Below are positions 1 through 7,582 of a stretch of DNA of 35,717 bases, piece by piece. Every line of letters begins with the position of its first letter. Position 1 is the stretch's first letter. The notes beneath the pieces were generated by a model. The model saw only the letters and a list, made by a program, of their open reading frames with translations, searched no databases and had not been told where the DNA came from. Both the position numbers and the translations under genes were made by a program. The stretch comes from Alphaproteobacteria bacterium (lineage in GTDB: Bacteria; Pseudomonadota; Alphaproteobacteria; Sphingomonadales; Sphingomonadaceae), in contig JAUIFP010000027.1 of the NCBI GenBank assembly GCA_030430365.1, positions 1 to 35,717 of the forward strand, in the 5' to 3' direction.

Positions 1-1
1 A

Positions 2-301
2 TATATCCGCTACATCGCCGATTGGCGGCTCAGCCAGCTCGGCCTGCCGGCGATCTACATGGTGGACGATCACCCGCTGCCCTGGCTGACCCCGCTGCTG
101 AACGGCGTGGAGCATGCCAATTTCTTCGAAACCCGCGCCACCGAATATTCCAAGGGCGCGACCAAGGGTAACTGGCAGGATGTTTGGGCCAGCTTCGATC
201 AGCGGCAGAAGGCGAAAGCCGCGAACGAGGAAGAACCCGGCGCCGATGGCGAGCCCGATATGTTCGGCGAAAGCTCGGGGGGCACTGAGGCCGCGGAGTG
301 A
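2..301 (+). CDS. nrdB: Ribonucleoside-diphosphate reductase beta subunit, C-terminal part
   Basis: This is the 3' end of a gene whose start lies outside the window; the frame is open from base 2. NrdB carries the di-iron/tyrosyl radical cofactor that drives class I ribonucleotide reduction to dNTPs in the cytosol, together with the NrdA alpha subunit. The visible part has the YIADWRL helix, a PLPWL segment and the NFFETRATEYSKG block, which I recognise as the conserved region just before the flexible tail of NrdB. After it comes a Trp-containing stretch and an acidic, Gly/Ser-rich tail ending in TEAAE, expected to dock into the alpha subunit. The stop is at 299-301. The AT-richer cassette downstream begins 40 bases later. 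nrdA, if adjacent, would lie upstream outside the window. The family call is firm; the radical-forming residues cannot be checked here. Confidence 0.88.
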   Translation, partial: YIRYIADWRLSQLGLPAIYMVDDHPLPWLTPLLNGVEHANFFETRATEYSKGATKGNWQDVWASFDQRQKAKAANEEEPGADGEPDMFGESSGGTEAAE

Positions 302-340
302 TGAACTACTTATTTTCTCACTTGGTTAATTGATCAGCGA

Positions 341-1171
341 ATGGATCATAATCTTCCATCTTGGGTCTCTGATTGGAAAGCGAAGGAGAGGTCTTCGTCG
401 TTGGCAAGTGGGCAATCCGAATTGTTCCCCTTAACGATGACAGGGATTCCTCCTGAGCATCCAAGAGGCGCTCACTTGGAAATGGTCGCAGAAGTTGGAA
501 GTGATCGGTACTATTGCAAGCGTGATAAGAATGGGACGCCGATCCGAGCAACGGAATGGATGTTTAGCTCTCTTGCTTCGCATCTAAATATCCCAGTTCC
601 AGACTTCGCTCCGATCAGAAATCCTGAAAACAACGAGGTCCTATTTGGGTCAAGAGGGACTTGGGGGACTGCTTCGGAAATGGAAGTAAGGACGTTTCTG
701 ACTACACCGGTGATCTTCGACAAAGCAGTGAGCGCTACGCCTCCGTGGCTCACCTCGTATCTTTCCCGCCTGTATGTCTACGACTTGTTCGCTGCCAATC
801 CAGACCGACAGATGGCAAATTTCCTATTGGTTCCAGCTTCAGGGTCGCGCCAATTGTTGGCCTTTGATTTTGCATCATCTGACCTAAATCAGTTGGCAAC
901 CCCTCACTTCTCCATTGCAAATTCGCAGACCTTGTTTGTAGGAAAGCATCTGCGAAATTTGCAGGGCTTCGATCCGAAAGCGGCAATTGAGATGTGCGAT
1001 TGGATCGACGCCGTACCTGCGTCAGTTGTCATGGGCTTTCTGTCTTCAATGCCCGACGACTGGATGACAGAGGACGAGAAAGGGAAAATCAGTGACCATT
1101 GGTCGAACGGTGCTGTTGGAGAACGACTCGTTGCATTGCGCCGTGGCATAAGAGATGAGTCTCTCTTATAA
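341..1171 (+). CDS. HipA-like kinase family protein (partner of DUF3037)
   Basis: A 276-residue protein resembling the HipA-like kinase group (HipA_2 type). It has a candidate ATP lysine in YYCKRD (Lys60), a TEWMFSSLASHLNIPVP helix (residues 71-87), a catalytic-loop-like NPDRQMAN with Asp155, and a metal-binding DFASS with Asp176. Classical HipA is a Ser/Thr kinase toxin that phosphorylates GltX. This family is shorter, lacks the usual N-terminal HipA subdomain and has no established target that I know of. The last 17 bases overlap the start of the DUF3037 gene, so the two are almost certainly co-translated. The start has only a weak ribosome site. Base composition is clearly AT-richer than the flanking genes, suggesting horizontal acquisition. 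Kinase activity is inferred from motifs only; a role as a toxin is speculation. Confidence 0.72.
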   Translation: MDHNLPSWVSDWKAKERSSSLASGQSELFPLTMTGIPPEHPRGAHLEMVAEVGSDRYYCKRDKNGTPIRATEWMFSSLASHLNIPVPDFAPIRNPENNEVLFGSRGTWGTASEMEVRTFLTTPVIFDKAVSATPPWLTSYLSRLYVYDLFAANPDRQMANFLLVPASGSRQLLAFDFASSDLNQLATPHFSIANSQTLFVGKHLRNLQGFDPKAAIEMCDWIDAVPASVVMGFLSSMPDDWMTEDEKGKISDHWSNGAVGERLVALRRGIRDESLL

Positions 1172-2054
1172 ATATGCGATTGCTCAGCTTCGAGCGGACC
1201 AAGCTCGTGGTGAACGGCTGAACCTTGCAATCGTAGTTTTTGATGAAGATCGACTAATTGTGCATAGCGCTCGAAACCTTGAAAAGGTTCGTGCGATTTC
1301 AGCTGCGCTTGATCGGTCTATTGTCGAGCAAGCGCTTGATAATTTGGAGCTTCTAGATCGCAATATACTTCGCGACGGTGGACGGTCGTTCGAAAGGCGG
1401 TTGGAAGCTTTGAACGATCTTTCTCCCGTCTGTTTTTCAAAGGCGGGCCAATTCTTCGTGTCTGATTCAGACACGTACGAAACGACGGTTCAGCGACTTT
1501 TAGCGCAACTGGTCGAGCCCGAACCTGCGCCACTGCGGAAACCTCGGCAAAAAAGGACCCGTCTACTAACTTCAATTAAATCCGCACTTCGCTCAGAGAA
1601 GATCCTTGCATCAAAGGGAGAAGGTTTGGACTCCCATAGAGTGGTTCTCAATCAAGAATTAGCTGAGGGCCTAAGCGCGGACATGCTTCTGCAAAACGGC
1701 GCTATGCACGTTGTCCAGACGGTCGACGCATCACATTCGGAACGGACACGTAAGGCCATTCAAGAAATTGGAATTTCAGCTTTAATTTTCGAACAAGCCC
1801 GAATCCGCTTTGGTCAAAACTTCACGAAGCCAAGATTGGTATATTCGGCAAGTCCCGAGTTGGAGCGCTCGATTACTCCCGCGCTAAATGCTGCGGAGCA
1901 TCAAGGCGCTGCGATCGTTAATTGGGCCAGTCGAGACGACCGAACCAAGTTTGTCGTAGAATTGAGTTCGCTCGCGAAGCCATCCGATGCTCAGGTGAAG
2001 GCTTCTTTTGGTTCGGTCCATGCAAGCAATATTACGCCTCGCAAACTCAACTGA
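1155..2054 (+). CDS. DUF3037 family protein
   Basis: A 299-residue protein. Its N-terminus (YKYAIAQLRADQARGERLN followed by LAIVVFDEDRL, residues 5-34) matches the DUF3037 signature: a Tyr-Lys-Tyr strand, an Arg-Gly-Glu-Arg turn and a hydrophobic strand. The rest is mixed alpha/beta with no catalytic motif I can name, and it has no signal peptide or membrane segment. The ATG at 1155 lies inside the end of the HipA-like kinase gene, a 17-base overlap that implies translational coupling. From general knowledge, DUF3037 genes recur next to HipA-like genes, so the pair probably works together, perhaps as regulator or antitoxin and kinase. Codon use is AT-rich like its partner and unlike the host genes on both sides. 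Confidence 0.72.
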   Translation: MSLSYKYAIAQLRADQARGERLNLAIVVFDEDRLIVHSARNLEKVRAISAALDRSIVEQALDNLELLDRNILRDGGRSFERRLEALNDLSPVCFSKAGQFFVSDSDTYETTVQRLLAQLVEPEPAPLRKPRQKRTRLLTSIKSALRSEKILASKGEGLDSHRVVLNQELAEGLSADMLLQNGAMHVVQTVDASHSERTRKAIQEIGISALIFEQARIRFGQNFTKPRLVYSASPELERSITPALNAAEHQGAAIVNWASRDDRTKFVVELSSLAKPSDAQVKASFGSVHASNITPRKLN

Positions 2055-2069
2055 ACAACCGCCTACTAG

Positions 2070-2249
2070 ATGTCGTCCAGCAATCCCTGGGCCAAGCATT
2101 ACGATCCCCAAGATGCGAAGAAGCCGGCAGTGCATTACCGCAATTGCGATGCCGCGCGCCGCGCGATCTATCGCGCCCAGCCGGGCTATGCCCGCCACCT
2201 AGACCGAGACGGGGATGGCATCGCCTGCGAACCCTATCGCGGGCGGTGA
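2070..2249 (+). CDS. Small excalibur calcium-binding domain protein
   Basis: A 59-residue protein. The C-terminal half reads VHYRNCDAARRA (residues 21-32) and then LDRDGDGIACE (44-54), the excalibur fold: two cysteines (Cys26, Cys53) and the Asp-x-Asp-x-Asp-Gly calcium loop. An in-frame stop directly precedes the ATG at 2070, so the protein cannot be longer in this frame. No clear Shine-Dalgarno is seen and there is no signal peptide, although excalibur domains are usually secreted or attached to nuclease or membrane domains. It follows the DUF3037 stop by 15 bases. It may be a truncated remnant whose upstream part was lost when the AT-rich cassette entered, or a genuine mini-protein. Confidence 0.6.
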   Translation: MSSSNPWAKHYDPQDAKKPAVHYRNCDAARRAIYRAQPGYARHLDRDGDGIACEPYRGR

Positions 2250-2265
2250 GGTCTGGAATCGCCGG

Positions 2266-2287
2266 CCCCTCCCGCAAGCGGGAGGGG
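2266..2287. terminator. Perfect GC hairpin between convergent genes
   Basis: An inverted repeat with 9-bp arms (CCCCTCCCG / CGGGAGGGG) and a 4-base loop lies between the convergent stops of the excalibur gene and the gene ending at 2302. No T-run follows on either strand, so it is not a canonical intrinsic terminator. It may act as a bidirectional transcript end or belong to a dispersed REP-like family. Confidence 0.45.
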
Positions 2288-2301
2288 AGTGAGTGCACCG
2301 C

Positions 2302-2823
2302 CTAACACCCTGCCAGCAACACACGTGAATAGAACCGATGTGGGCGGAGCATAAGGCGCCATCCGGATTGGCCGACATGGCCGACCCACGACCCAAACAG
2401 CAGCCTGGTGCCGGATGAAGACGGCTTCACCGCCAGCCAGCTTGCCGTGCCGGTATCCTTCGAATGCAGCAATATCTCGGATTGGGTGCGTTCAACGACT
2501 TGCCACACCGCGATGCTGTTGCTCTCGCCGCGGGCCAGCGCTTTGATCTCGGCCGAGGATGCGCCGCGTCCGATCAGGCCAAGCACCAGCAGTTCGGGCC
2601 GAAACGCCGCGCCGGCATAAAAGCGCGCGATAAACTGCTCGAGGGAGACCTCTCCCGCCACTTCGCGGCAGAAGGCATCGCGATAGTCGTCCGGCCCTCC
2701 GAAACCGGCCAGCAGGCTGCCCTCCGGCACGGCGATGGCGCGGACTGAACCCATGCGCGCAAGGATAAAGCCTGTTTTGACCGGAAGGCCAATAGTTGCG
2801 CCGCTCGGTCCCGATCTTTCCAT
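2302..2823 (-). CDS. Conserved hypothetical protein
   Basis: 173 residues, starting at the ATG at 2823 (MERSGP). I prefer this start because upstream in-frame codons run into the divergent gene and look non-coding. The protein is soluble, without signal peptide or membrane segments. It has an alternating strand pattern and a central block SNSIAVWQVVERTQSEILL followed by SWLAV, which loosely resembles DUF2867/SRPBCC-like proteins that bind small hydrophobic ligands. That resemblance is weak and no active site can be named. It is divergent from the secreted protein gene at 2888, with 64 bases between the two starts that must hold both promoters. Confidence 0.55.
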   Translation of the reverse strand: MERSGPSGATIGLPVKTGFILARMGSVRAIAVPEGSLLAGFGGPDDYRDAFCREVAGEVSLEQFIARFYAGAAFRPELLVLGLIGRGASSAEIKALARGESNSIAVWQVVERTQSEILLHSKDTGTASWLAVKPSSSGTRLLFGSWVGHVGQSGWRLMLRPHRFYSRVLLAGC

Positions 2824-2887
2824 GAAAATCCGCGCTTGCCTGTAATTTGCCGTGATTGCCGGTGCTGCCCGCGCTATTCCTGGCGGC

Positions 2888-3724
2888 ATGATCAAACGCC
2901 TTGTCTCCGCCCTGGCGGCGCCCGCTCTTGCTGTCGGCACGCTGGCTGCGATCCCCGCTCCGGCCACCGCCTGTTCGGTCGTCGAAGGTTACCGCGTGCC
3001 CACCAATCTGGAATTGGCGCGCGATGCTCAGCTGATCGTGCTGGCCGAGGTTGCGGGTGGTTCGGATATGGAGGGGAACGACCGCGATTGGGGCCTCACT
3101 CTGCGGCCGATCGCGGCGCTCAAAGGGGAGCTTCCCGAAGGGCCCCTTGCGCTCAATAGTCTGTCGCTTGCCGGCGAACGTTTCCGCACCCTCAGCAATC
3201 CTTACGAGTTCGAACAGGCGCATCCGCTCAGCTATATTGGCAGCTGCATCCGCCGAATGTTCCCGCTCGGCACGACGGCCCTGTTCTTCCTGAAGCAGCG
3301 CGATGGCGAGTGGTCCTCCGCCGGGGGGCCGTTCAGCCGCTGGGCGGAAGACGTGCCGGGCGAAGGCGCGCCCTGGGCGGTGCTCACCCGGCTCTATGTC
3401 CAGGCCGCCGGCTTGGCGGGGGAGGAGCGCAAGGCGCTGCTGGAGGCGGAGCGAGGCCGGCTGGCAGCGAGGGCGCAGGATCCGGTGGCGCAGCTCATGG
3501 CCGCGGATATCGAACGCCAGCTCGCAGGCCCGAACGAGCCGTGGAATGTGCTGATGCGGCGCCAGATGGGGCAGTCGGGCCTGTTCGAGGATGAGGGCGA
3601 AAGCGCGGACGATGATGGAGGCAGCGCCGTCAATGCCGCGCTCGAGGCTATGCGCGGGCCTCAGGCTGCCGATCGGGCTGATGCTCCGCCCGCCCCGGAA
3701 CCGCTGGGCGAAGACTCGCGCTGA
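2888..3724 (+). CDS. Secreted hypothetical protein with TIMP/NTR-like N-terminus
   Basis: 278 residues from the ATG at 2888. The first 30 residues form a Sec signal peptide (basic MIKR, then an Ala/Leu core, then an ATA-C cleavage region). The mature N-terminus begins with Cys-Ser followed by a block that reads as exposed strand plus DAQLIVLAEVAG and, later, ALKGELP. That layout recalls the N-terminal Cys and strand pattern of NTR/TIMP-like domains in bacterial secreted proteins, a similarity I infer by eye. A second cysteine lies in GSCIRRMFPLG. The C-terminal third is helical and ends in a disordered acidic and proline-rich tail. Probably periplasmic; function unknown. The signal peptide is the firmest part. 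Confidence 0.6.
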   Translation: MIKRLVSALAAPALAVGTLAAIPAPATACSVVEGYRVPTNLELARDAQLIVLAEVAGGSDMEGNDRDWGLTLRPIAALKGELPEGPLALNSLSLAGERFRTLSNPYEFEQAHPLSYIGSCIRRMFPLGTTALFFLKQRDGEWSSAGGPFSRWAEDVPGEGAPWAVLTRLYVQAAGLAGEERKALLEAERGRLAARAQDPVAQLMAADIERQLAGPNEPWNVLMRRQMGQSGLFEDEGESADDDGGSAVNAALEAMRGPQAADRADAPPAPEPLGEDSR

Positions 3725-3993
3725 TCCGCATTTGCGCGGCAATTTCCGCGATTATTCGCAAATCGCCGCGCTCATCCGGTGGGGTGCCTATGACCGCCAG
3801 AGTCGATTTTTCGCTTTACCCTTGAAACCAATCGGCCCTTCGCGCATTATAGTTTCTGCGGACCGGGCCCCTCTGGCGAGACCCTCTCTCGTGATGTCGG
3901 CCGCATCGGATATCGATGCGTAGACAGGCCCCCATCCCCCGCGTCTGCCATCGGTATCCGATCACCTTAAGCCTCTAGTCTTGGAGACTGAAG

Positions 3994-4158
3994 ATGACGG
4001 CCCGCTTGAAACGCCTCAGCGAAATCTACCGGAGAATCGATGCCAAATTGCGCGACGAGGAAGATCGCCGCTTTCCCGACGATCTCGAACTCACGCGGCT
4101 GCGCAAGATGAAGCTGCGCGTGAAGGATCAGATTTTGCAGACGCGCCCGGCGACATAG
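3994..4158 (+). CDS. DUF465 (YdcH-type) small protein
   Basis: 54 residues. The sequence LKRLSEIYRRIDAKLRDEE, then FPDDLELTRLRKMKLRVKD, is the DUF465 signature: a short, highly charged antiparallel helical hairpin with an Asp-x-x-Leu-x-x-Leu-[Arg/Lys]-[Arg/Lys]-x-[Lys/Arg]-Leu motif. A Shine-Dalgarno GGAG lies at 3983-3986. Its stop TAG (4156-4158) shares its last base with the GTG start of nhaA (TAGTG), so translation of the two is probably coupled. Members of this family are common in Proteobacteria and largely without assigned function. The upstream 3725-3993 stretch (269 bases) shows no convincing gene. Confidence 0.8.
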   Translation: MTARLKRLSEIYRRIDAKLRDEEDRRFPDDLELTRLRKMKLRVKDQILQTRPAT

Positions 4159-5393
4159 TGCCCACAGACAAGATACTCCCCTCCGTCAAGCCGGCCGTGG
4201 TCGTCGCCAAGGTCGGCCCCATGCTCAAGGAATTCCTGCAGCAGGAAAGTGCCGGCGGCATCCTGCTGATCATTGCAGCGCTGCTCGCCCTTTTGGTCGC
4301 AAACAGCCCGCTAGAGGCTGCTTACAGTGCAATGCTGGACCTCCCCGTGATCGCGGGGGCTGGCTCGGTGGTGATCGCCAAGCCCCTGATCCTGTGGATC
4401 AACGATGGGCTGATGGCCGTGTTCTTCTTCCTGATCGGGCTGGAAGTGAAACGCGAAGTCCTCACCGGCCAGCTCAGCAGCTGGGACAAGGCGTCTTTGC
4501 CGCTGGTCGCCGCGATCGGCGGGATGGCGGCGCCGGCGCTGATCTACATGGCGCTCAACAGTTCCGATCCGGTGGGCATGCGCGGCTGGGCGATTCCCGC
4601 CGCGACCGATATCGCCTTCGCGCTGGGCGTGCTGATGCTGCTCGGCCCGCGTGTGCCCGCCGCGCTCAAGGCGCTGCTGCTGGCGATTGCGGTGATCGAC
4701 GATATCGGGGCGATCGCGATCATCGCGGCGTTCTATACCGCGGAAACGAACCTGCAGATGCTGGCGGGCGGGGGCGTGACATTGGCCCTGCTCGCGCTCA
4801 CCGGGCGGGCGCGGATCGCCTCTTCGATCCCCTACGTGCTGCTCACGCTGGTGCTGTGGGTGTTCGTGCTCAAATCGGGCGTCCATGCCACCCTGGCGGG
4901 CGTGGCGGCGGCGATGTGCGTGCCGCTGTCGGCGCGGAACGGGGAAACCCCGCTGGAGCGGATGGAGCATGGGCTGCATCCCTGGGTGGCGTTCATCATC
5001 ATTCCGATCTTCGGCTTCGCCAATGCGGGCGTCACGCTGCAGGGCCTCACCCCGGGCGATTTCCTCGCGCCGGTGCCGCTGGGCATCGCGCTGGGCCTGC
5101 TGCTGGGCAAGCAGCTGGGGATCTTCGGCCTCTCCTGGCTGGCGGTGAAGTCGGGCCTCGCGCGGCTGCCCGAAGGGATCGGCTGGCGGCAGGTCCATGC
5201 CGTCTCGCTGCTGGCGGCGATCGGTTTCACCATGAGCCTGTTCATCGGCAATCTGGCCTTCACCGAGCCCGCGCGAATCGAGGCGGTGAAGCTGGGCGTT
5301 CTGATGGCCTCCGCCATCGCGGCGTTTGGCGGCTATGCGCTGCTGCGCCTGTCCCTCACGCGCGATATGCCCGATGTTGATGAGGTTGAGTAG
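4158..5393 (+). CDS. nhaA: Na+/H+ antiporter NhaA
   Basis: 411 residues from the GTG at 4158, the family's usual length being about 390. NhaA is an inner-membrane antiporter that expels Na+ in exchange for about two H+. The sequence shows around 12 membrane helices, the EVKREVLTGQL motif, the AATDIAFALGVL helix and the AIAVIDDIGAIAII helix. The last contains the paired Asp residues that form the ion-binding site (Asp163/164 in the E. coli protein). The C-terminal helix reads SLLAAIGFTMSLFIGNLAF, as expected. A longer frame upstream exists but is occupied by the DUF465 gene in another frame, and the TAGTG overlap supports the GTG. Regulation is not visible beyond likely coupling to DUF465. Confidence 0.95.
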   Translation: MPTDKILPSVKPAVVVAKVGPMLKEFLQQESAGGILLIIAALLALLVANSPLEAAYSAMLDLPVIAGAGSVVIAKPLILWINDGLMAVFFFLIGLEVKREVLTGQLSSWDKASLPLVAAIGGMAAPALIYMALNSSDPVGMRGWAIPAATDIAFALGVLMLLGPRVPAALKALLLAIAVIDDIGAIAIIAAFYTAETNLQMLAGGGVTLALLALTGRARIASSIPYVLLTLVLWVFVLKSGVHATLAGVAAAMCVPLSARNGETPLERMEHGLHPWVAFIIIPIFGFANAGVTLQGLTPGDFLAPVPLGIALGLLLGKQLGIFGLSWLAVKSGLARLPEGIGWRQVHAVSLLAAIGFTMSLFIGNLAFTEPARIEAVKLGVLMASAIAAFGGYALLRLSLTRDMPDVDEVE

Positions 5394-5477
5394 CGGCTCG
5401 GTGCCTTTCAGGGCTCTTGCACCGCGGGGTGGAAACTGCGAGATTTGCGCCAGCCAATCATTGCTCAGGAGACCGGC

Positions 5478-5735
5478 ATGATCCTTCGTCCCAATGCGAA
5501 TCTCGCTTCCAAAGCCCTGTTGCCGCTGGGTGCAGCGCTAGCCTTCACGCTTGCGGCCTGCAGCGCGGAAGAGGAACCGACTTACGAAACCGATGTCGAG
5601 GATGTTTCGGGCGGCGAATTGATCGTGACCGAGGACGATCCCGAAGCCGTGGATGTCGACCTGCCCGATACCGAGATGACGCCGGTTCCCGAAGGCGAAG
5701 AAGCCGCCGCGGAAGAAGAACCCGCAGCCGAGTAA
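5478..5735 (+). CDS. Small acidic lipoprotein
   Basis: 85 residues. The N-terminus has a positive patch, a hydrophobic core and the lipobox LAAC (Cys27), so it should be lipidated and membrane-anchored. The mature part is strongly acidic and rich in Glu, Asp, Pro and Ala, and looks disordered, ending in repeated EEAAAEEEPAAE. The ATG at 5478 has an AGGAGA site at 5467-5472, which favours it over the TTG at 5445. No enzymatic domain is visible. Similar short acidic lipoproteins occur again at 34538-34798. Function unknown. Confidence 0.7.
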   Translation: MILRPNANLASKALLPLGAALAFTLAACSAEEEPTYETDVEDVSGGELIVTEDDPEAVDVDLPDTEMTPVPEGEEAAAEEEPAAE

Positions 5736-5752
5736 GCTTGGCGGAACGGCCG

Positions 5753-6157
5753 CTAGGCCCTGTTCCCGGCGGCCCGGGTTCGGGCGGCGAGCCATGGAAT
5801 AAGCGCGAAAGCGATCTGCCCCGCCAGGCCGAGCGTGCCGGCGGGGCTACCCATGCCTGCAATCCACTGGCCGATCGGCTCACCCATCGCCGTTACCAGC
5901 AGCGCCTCGCTCGCCATCAGCAGCGCGAAGGCGCATGCGCCCATGGCCAATGCCTGCCCAGGCGTGATCGCCTTGCCGTGCAGCAGGCGGCGTGCCCACA
6001 GCCAGCTCGCTCCCAGCATCAGCGGGAGCTCCAGCGCGACGGCGGCCAGCTCGCCTATTCGCGGCACCAGCCACAGAGTCCGCAAAGAGCCCAGGACAAA
6101 GCCGAGCGCGAATATTCCGGCCCAATAGGCGGCTGCGAGGCGGATTGCATCTCTCAC
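5753..6157 (-). CDS. Small integral membrane protein
   Basis: 134 residues from a GTG at 6157; a TTG at 6193 would give 146. Four hydrophobic segments are visible: LAAAYWAGIFALGFVLG, AVALELPLMLGASWLWA, MGACAFALLMASEALLV and the stretch ending IAFALIPWLAA. Loops are short and the C-terminus is basic. I do not recognise the family. It ends 17 bases from the convergent lipoprotein gene. The start is uncertain because no clear Shine-Dalgarno is present at either candidate. Confidence 0.55.
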   Translation of the reverse strand: MRDAIRLAAAYWAGIFALGFVLGSLRTLWLVPRIGELAAVALELPLMLGASWLWARRLLHGKAITPGQALAMGACAFALLMASEALLVTAMGEPIGQWIAGMGSPAGTLGLAGQIAFALIPWLAARTRAAGNRA

Positions 6158-6200
6158 GCAAGTATAGATGCATCCCGCTGCGTGCCGGCGCAATCAGTCT

Positions 6201-6791
6201 TCAGCACCAATCGCGGCGATAACCCTGCCAGCGCTCTGCCAGTCCTTCGCGCACCAGCATATTTCCAAGGCTTTCGCCTTCACGGCTGACGGTGCGGAGC
6301 AGGCGGCCATATTTGTCGCGATCACGCCCGCTCGCCTCGGGGCCCAGGGTGAAGGACCCGTCATTCAACAGCTGAAGCAGCCGGTGCGTGGCAGCTGCGC
6401 CCAGCCTGGCCTCATGCGCGCAAGCAGGGTCGCTCACTTCGGGGGTGTTGATGTCGGCAATGCGGATTTTGTCACCGCGATACCAGAAGGTGTCGCCATC
6501 CACGACGCAATTCACGCGTACGGAGCCGCTGCACATCTCGAAGCGCGCCAATTCGCGGTCGGTCGTCGAGTTATCCGGACTGCCGAAGGAAAATGCCCCC
6601 AGGGCCGGTGGACCGCTCCACAGGAAAACCGCCGAGAAGGCGGCCAGCGGCAGGGCGATAAGCAGCGACAGGAATGCCCAATCGCGCCTTGCCGCCGTCT
6701 GCGGTGCGCCATAGTCGGGCAGGCGCGTCCAGCGGCGGCGAGGCCGCCGGAATGAGGCGACGTTGGAGGGATTCCGGCGCATGTCCGGCAT
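6201..6791 (-). CDS. Membrane-anchored thermonuclease (SNase-like) family protein
   Basis: 196 residues. A basic N-terminus (about residues 1-37) is followed by one membrane helix (about 38-58), then an exported staphylococcal-nuclease-like domain. Catalytic elements are in place: VVDGDT (Asp98, Asp100, Thr101), KIRIADINTPE (Arg110, Asp113, Glu118) and RDKYGR (around Arg158), matching the metal-binding Asp/Thr and catalytic Arg/Glu/Arg set of SNase. It should hydrolyse DNA or RNA in the periplasm in a Ca2+-dependent manner. A second in-frame ATG at 6782 is an alternative start. The stop lies about 45 bases from the start of the next minus-strand gene, so co-transcription is possible. Confidence 0.82.
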   Translation of the reverse strand: MPDMRRNPSNVASFRRPRRRWTRLPDYGAPQTAARRDWAFLSLLIALPLAAFSAVFLWSGPPALGAFSFGSPDNSTTDRELARFEMCSGSVRVNCVVDGDTFWYRGDKIRIADINTPEVSDPACAHEARLGAAATHRLLQLLNDGSFTLGPEASGRDRDKYGRLLRTVSREGESLGNMLVREGLAERWQGYRRDWC

Positions 6792-6863
6792 GTTTGCCGA
6801 GCATGCATGGAAAAAGGCTTAAAGGAGGCGTAGACTTGGCCCCGCAGGGCCCCCTTCAGTGCC

Positions 6864-7268
6864 TCAGGCCAGCCACGTATCCGGATTGGGCATCGCTTCC
6901 TTCTTCTGCGCCTTCAGCAGGCTCAGCACGCAGCGCACCACCACCAGCACGCAAATGGCAGGCAGCAGCAGGAAGCCGATCAGCACGATCATCAGAAGCA
7001 CGCTGACGATCCCGCCGATGAAGCCGATCCAGAAAGTGCGGATGAGATAGTCGTAATGCGAATATTCCCATTCCTCGCGGCCTTCATTGCGCCAGACATA
7101 GGCCAGCACCACGCCCACGATGGCGGTGATGCCCAGAATGAAGGAAGACAGGTAAAGCAAGCTGACGATGGTCGGTTGGTTGAAGTCGAACCCGGCGCTG
7201 TTGCTGGTGCTGCCGGGGGCACCGCCAACCGTGCCGCGCGTCTGCTTTTCATCTGGAAATTCCGCCAT
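6864..7268 (-). CDS. DUF4870-like membrane protein
   Basis: 134 residues. A polar, Gly/Ser/Thr-rich cytoplasmic N-terminus (1-30) is followed by three long hydrophobic segments: LLYLSSFILGITAIVGVVLAYVW, then FWIGFIGGIVSVLLMIVLIGF, then PAICVLVVVRCVLSLL. A charged REEWEYSHYDYLIRTFW loop lies between the first two. That helix-loop-helix-helix layout with a Glu/His/Tyr-rich loop fits the DUF4870 (Tic20-like) family of small inner-membrane proteins of unknown function. The ATG at 7268 is the only good start. Confidence 0.62.
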   Translation of the reverse strand: MAEFPDEKQTRGTVGGAPGSTSNSAGFDFNQPTIVSLLYLSSFILGITAIVGVVLAYVWRNEGREEWEYSHYDYLIRTFWIGFIGGIVSVLLMIVLIGFLLLPAICVLVVVRCVLSLLKAQKKEAMPNPDTWLA

Positions 7269-7382
7269 CGCCGATCCCCTTTTTCTGCCTGCAATCCATG
7301 ATAAACTAATCGCGCGGTGCAGGGAACCAACCGCGTGCCCGCACCGTTGCTTCTAAAGAAGCAAATTCGGAGGAGGACACCG

Positions 7383-7526
7383 ATGCAACAGACAACACTG
7401 GAAGACCGCAAGAAAGAACTGCGCACCTTGCTGGAGCAAATAGAACAGCATCCCGAAAAGGACTGGAGCGAGCAGAAGAAGCGCGTTGCCGTGCTGCGCG
7501 AAATGGTCGCCCACGAAGAAACCTGA
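7383..7526 (+). CDS. Small charged helical protein
   Basis: 47 residues preceded by a near-perfect Shine-Dalgarno (GGAGGAGG at about 7370-7377), which decides the start over an upstream in-frame GTG-type codon. The sequence is almost entirely Lys, Glu, Gln and Arg with heptad-like leucines (LEDRKKELRTLLEQIEQ), so a single long helix or coiled coil is likely. It has no homologous domain I recognise. It sits between divergent and convergent neighbours, alone in its transcription unit. Confidence 0.6.
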   Translation: MQQTTLEDRKKELRTLLEQIEQHPEKDWSEQKKRVAVLREMVAHEET

Positions 7527-7582
7527 CCGCAGGCGGCGGCGCGCAGCCGCCAATCATCTGCCAACGGGTGGAAATGGCCGGG

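Noticed and set aside
2492-3742. Long minus-strand open frame (416 codons)
   Set aside because: It lies opposite the secreted protein gene, is full of Arg/Ala/Gly low-complexity sequence typical of GC-rich antisense frames, and shows no domain.
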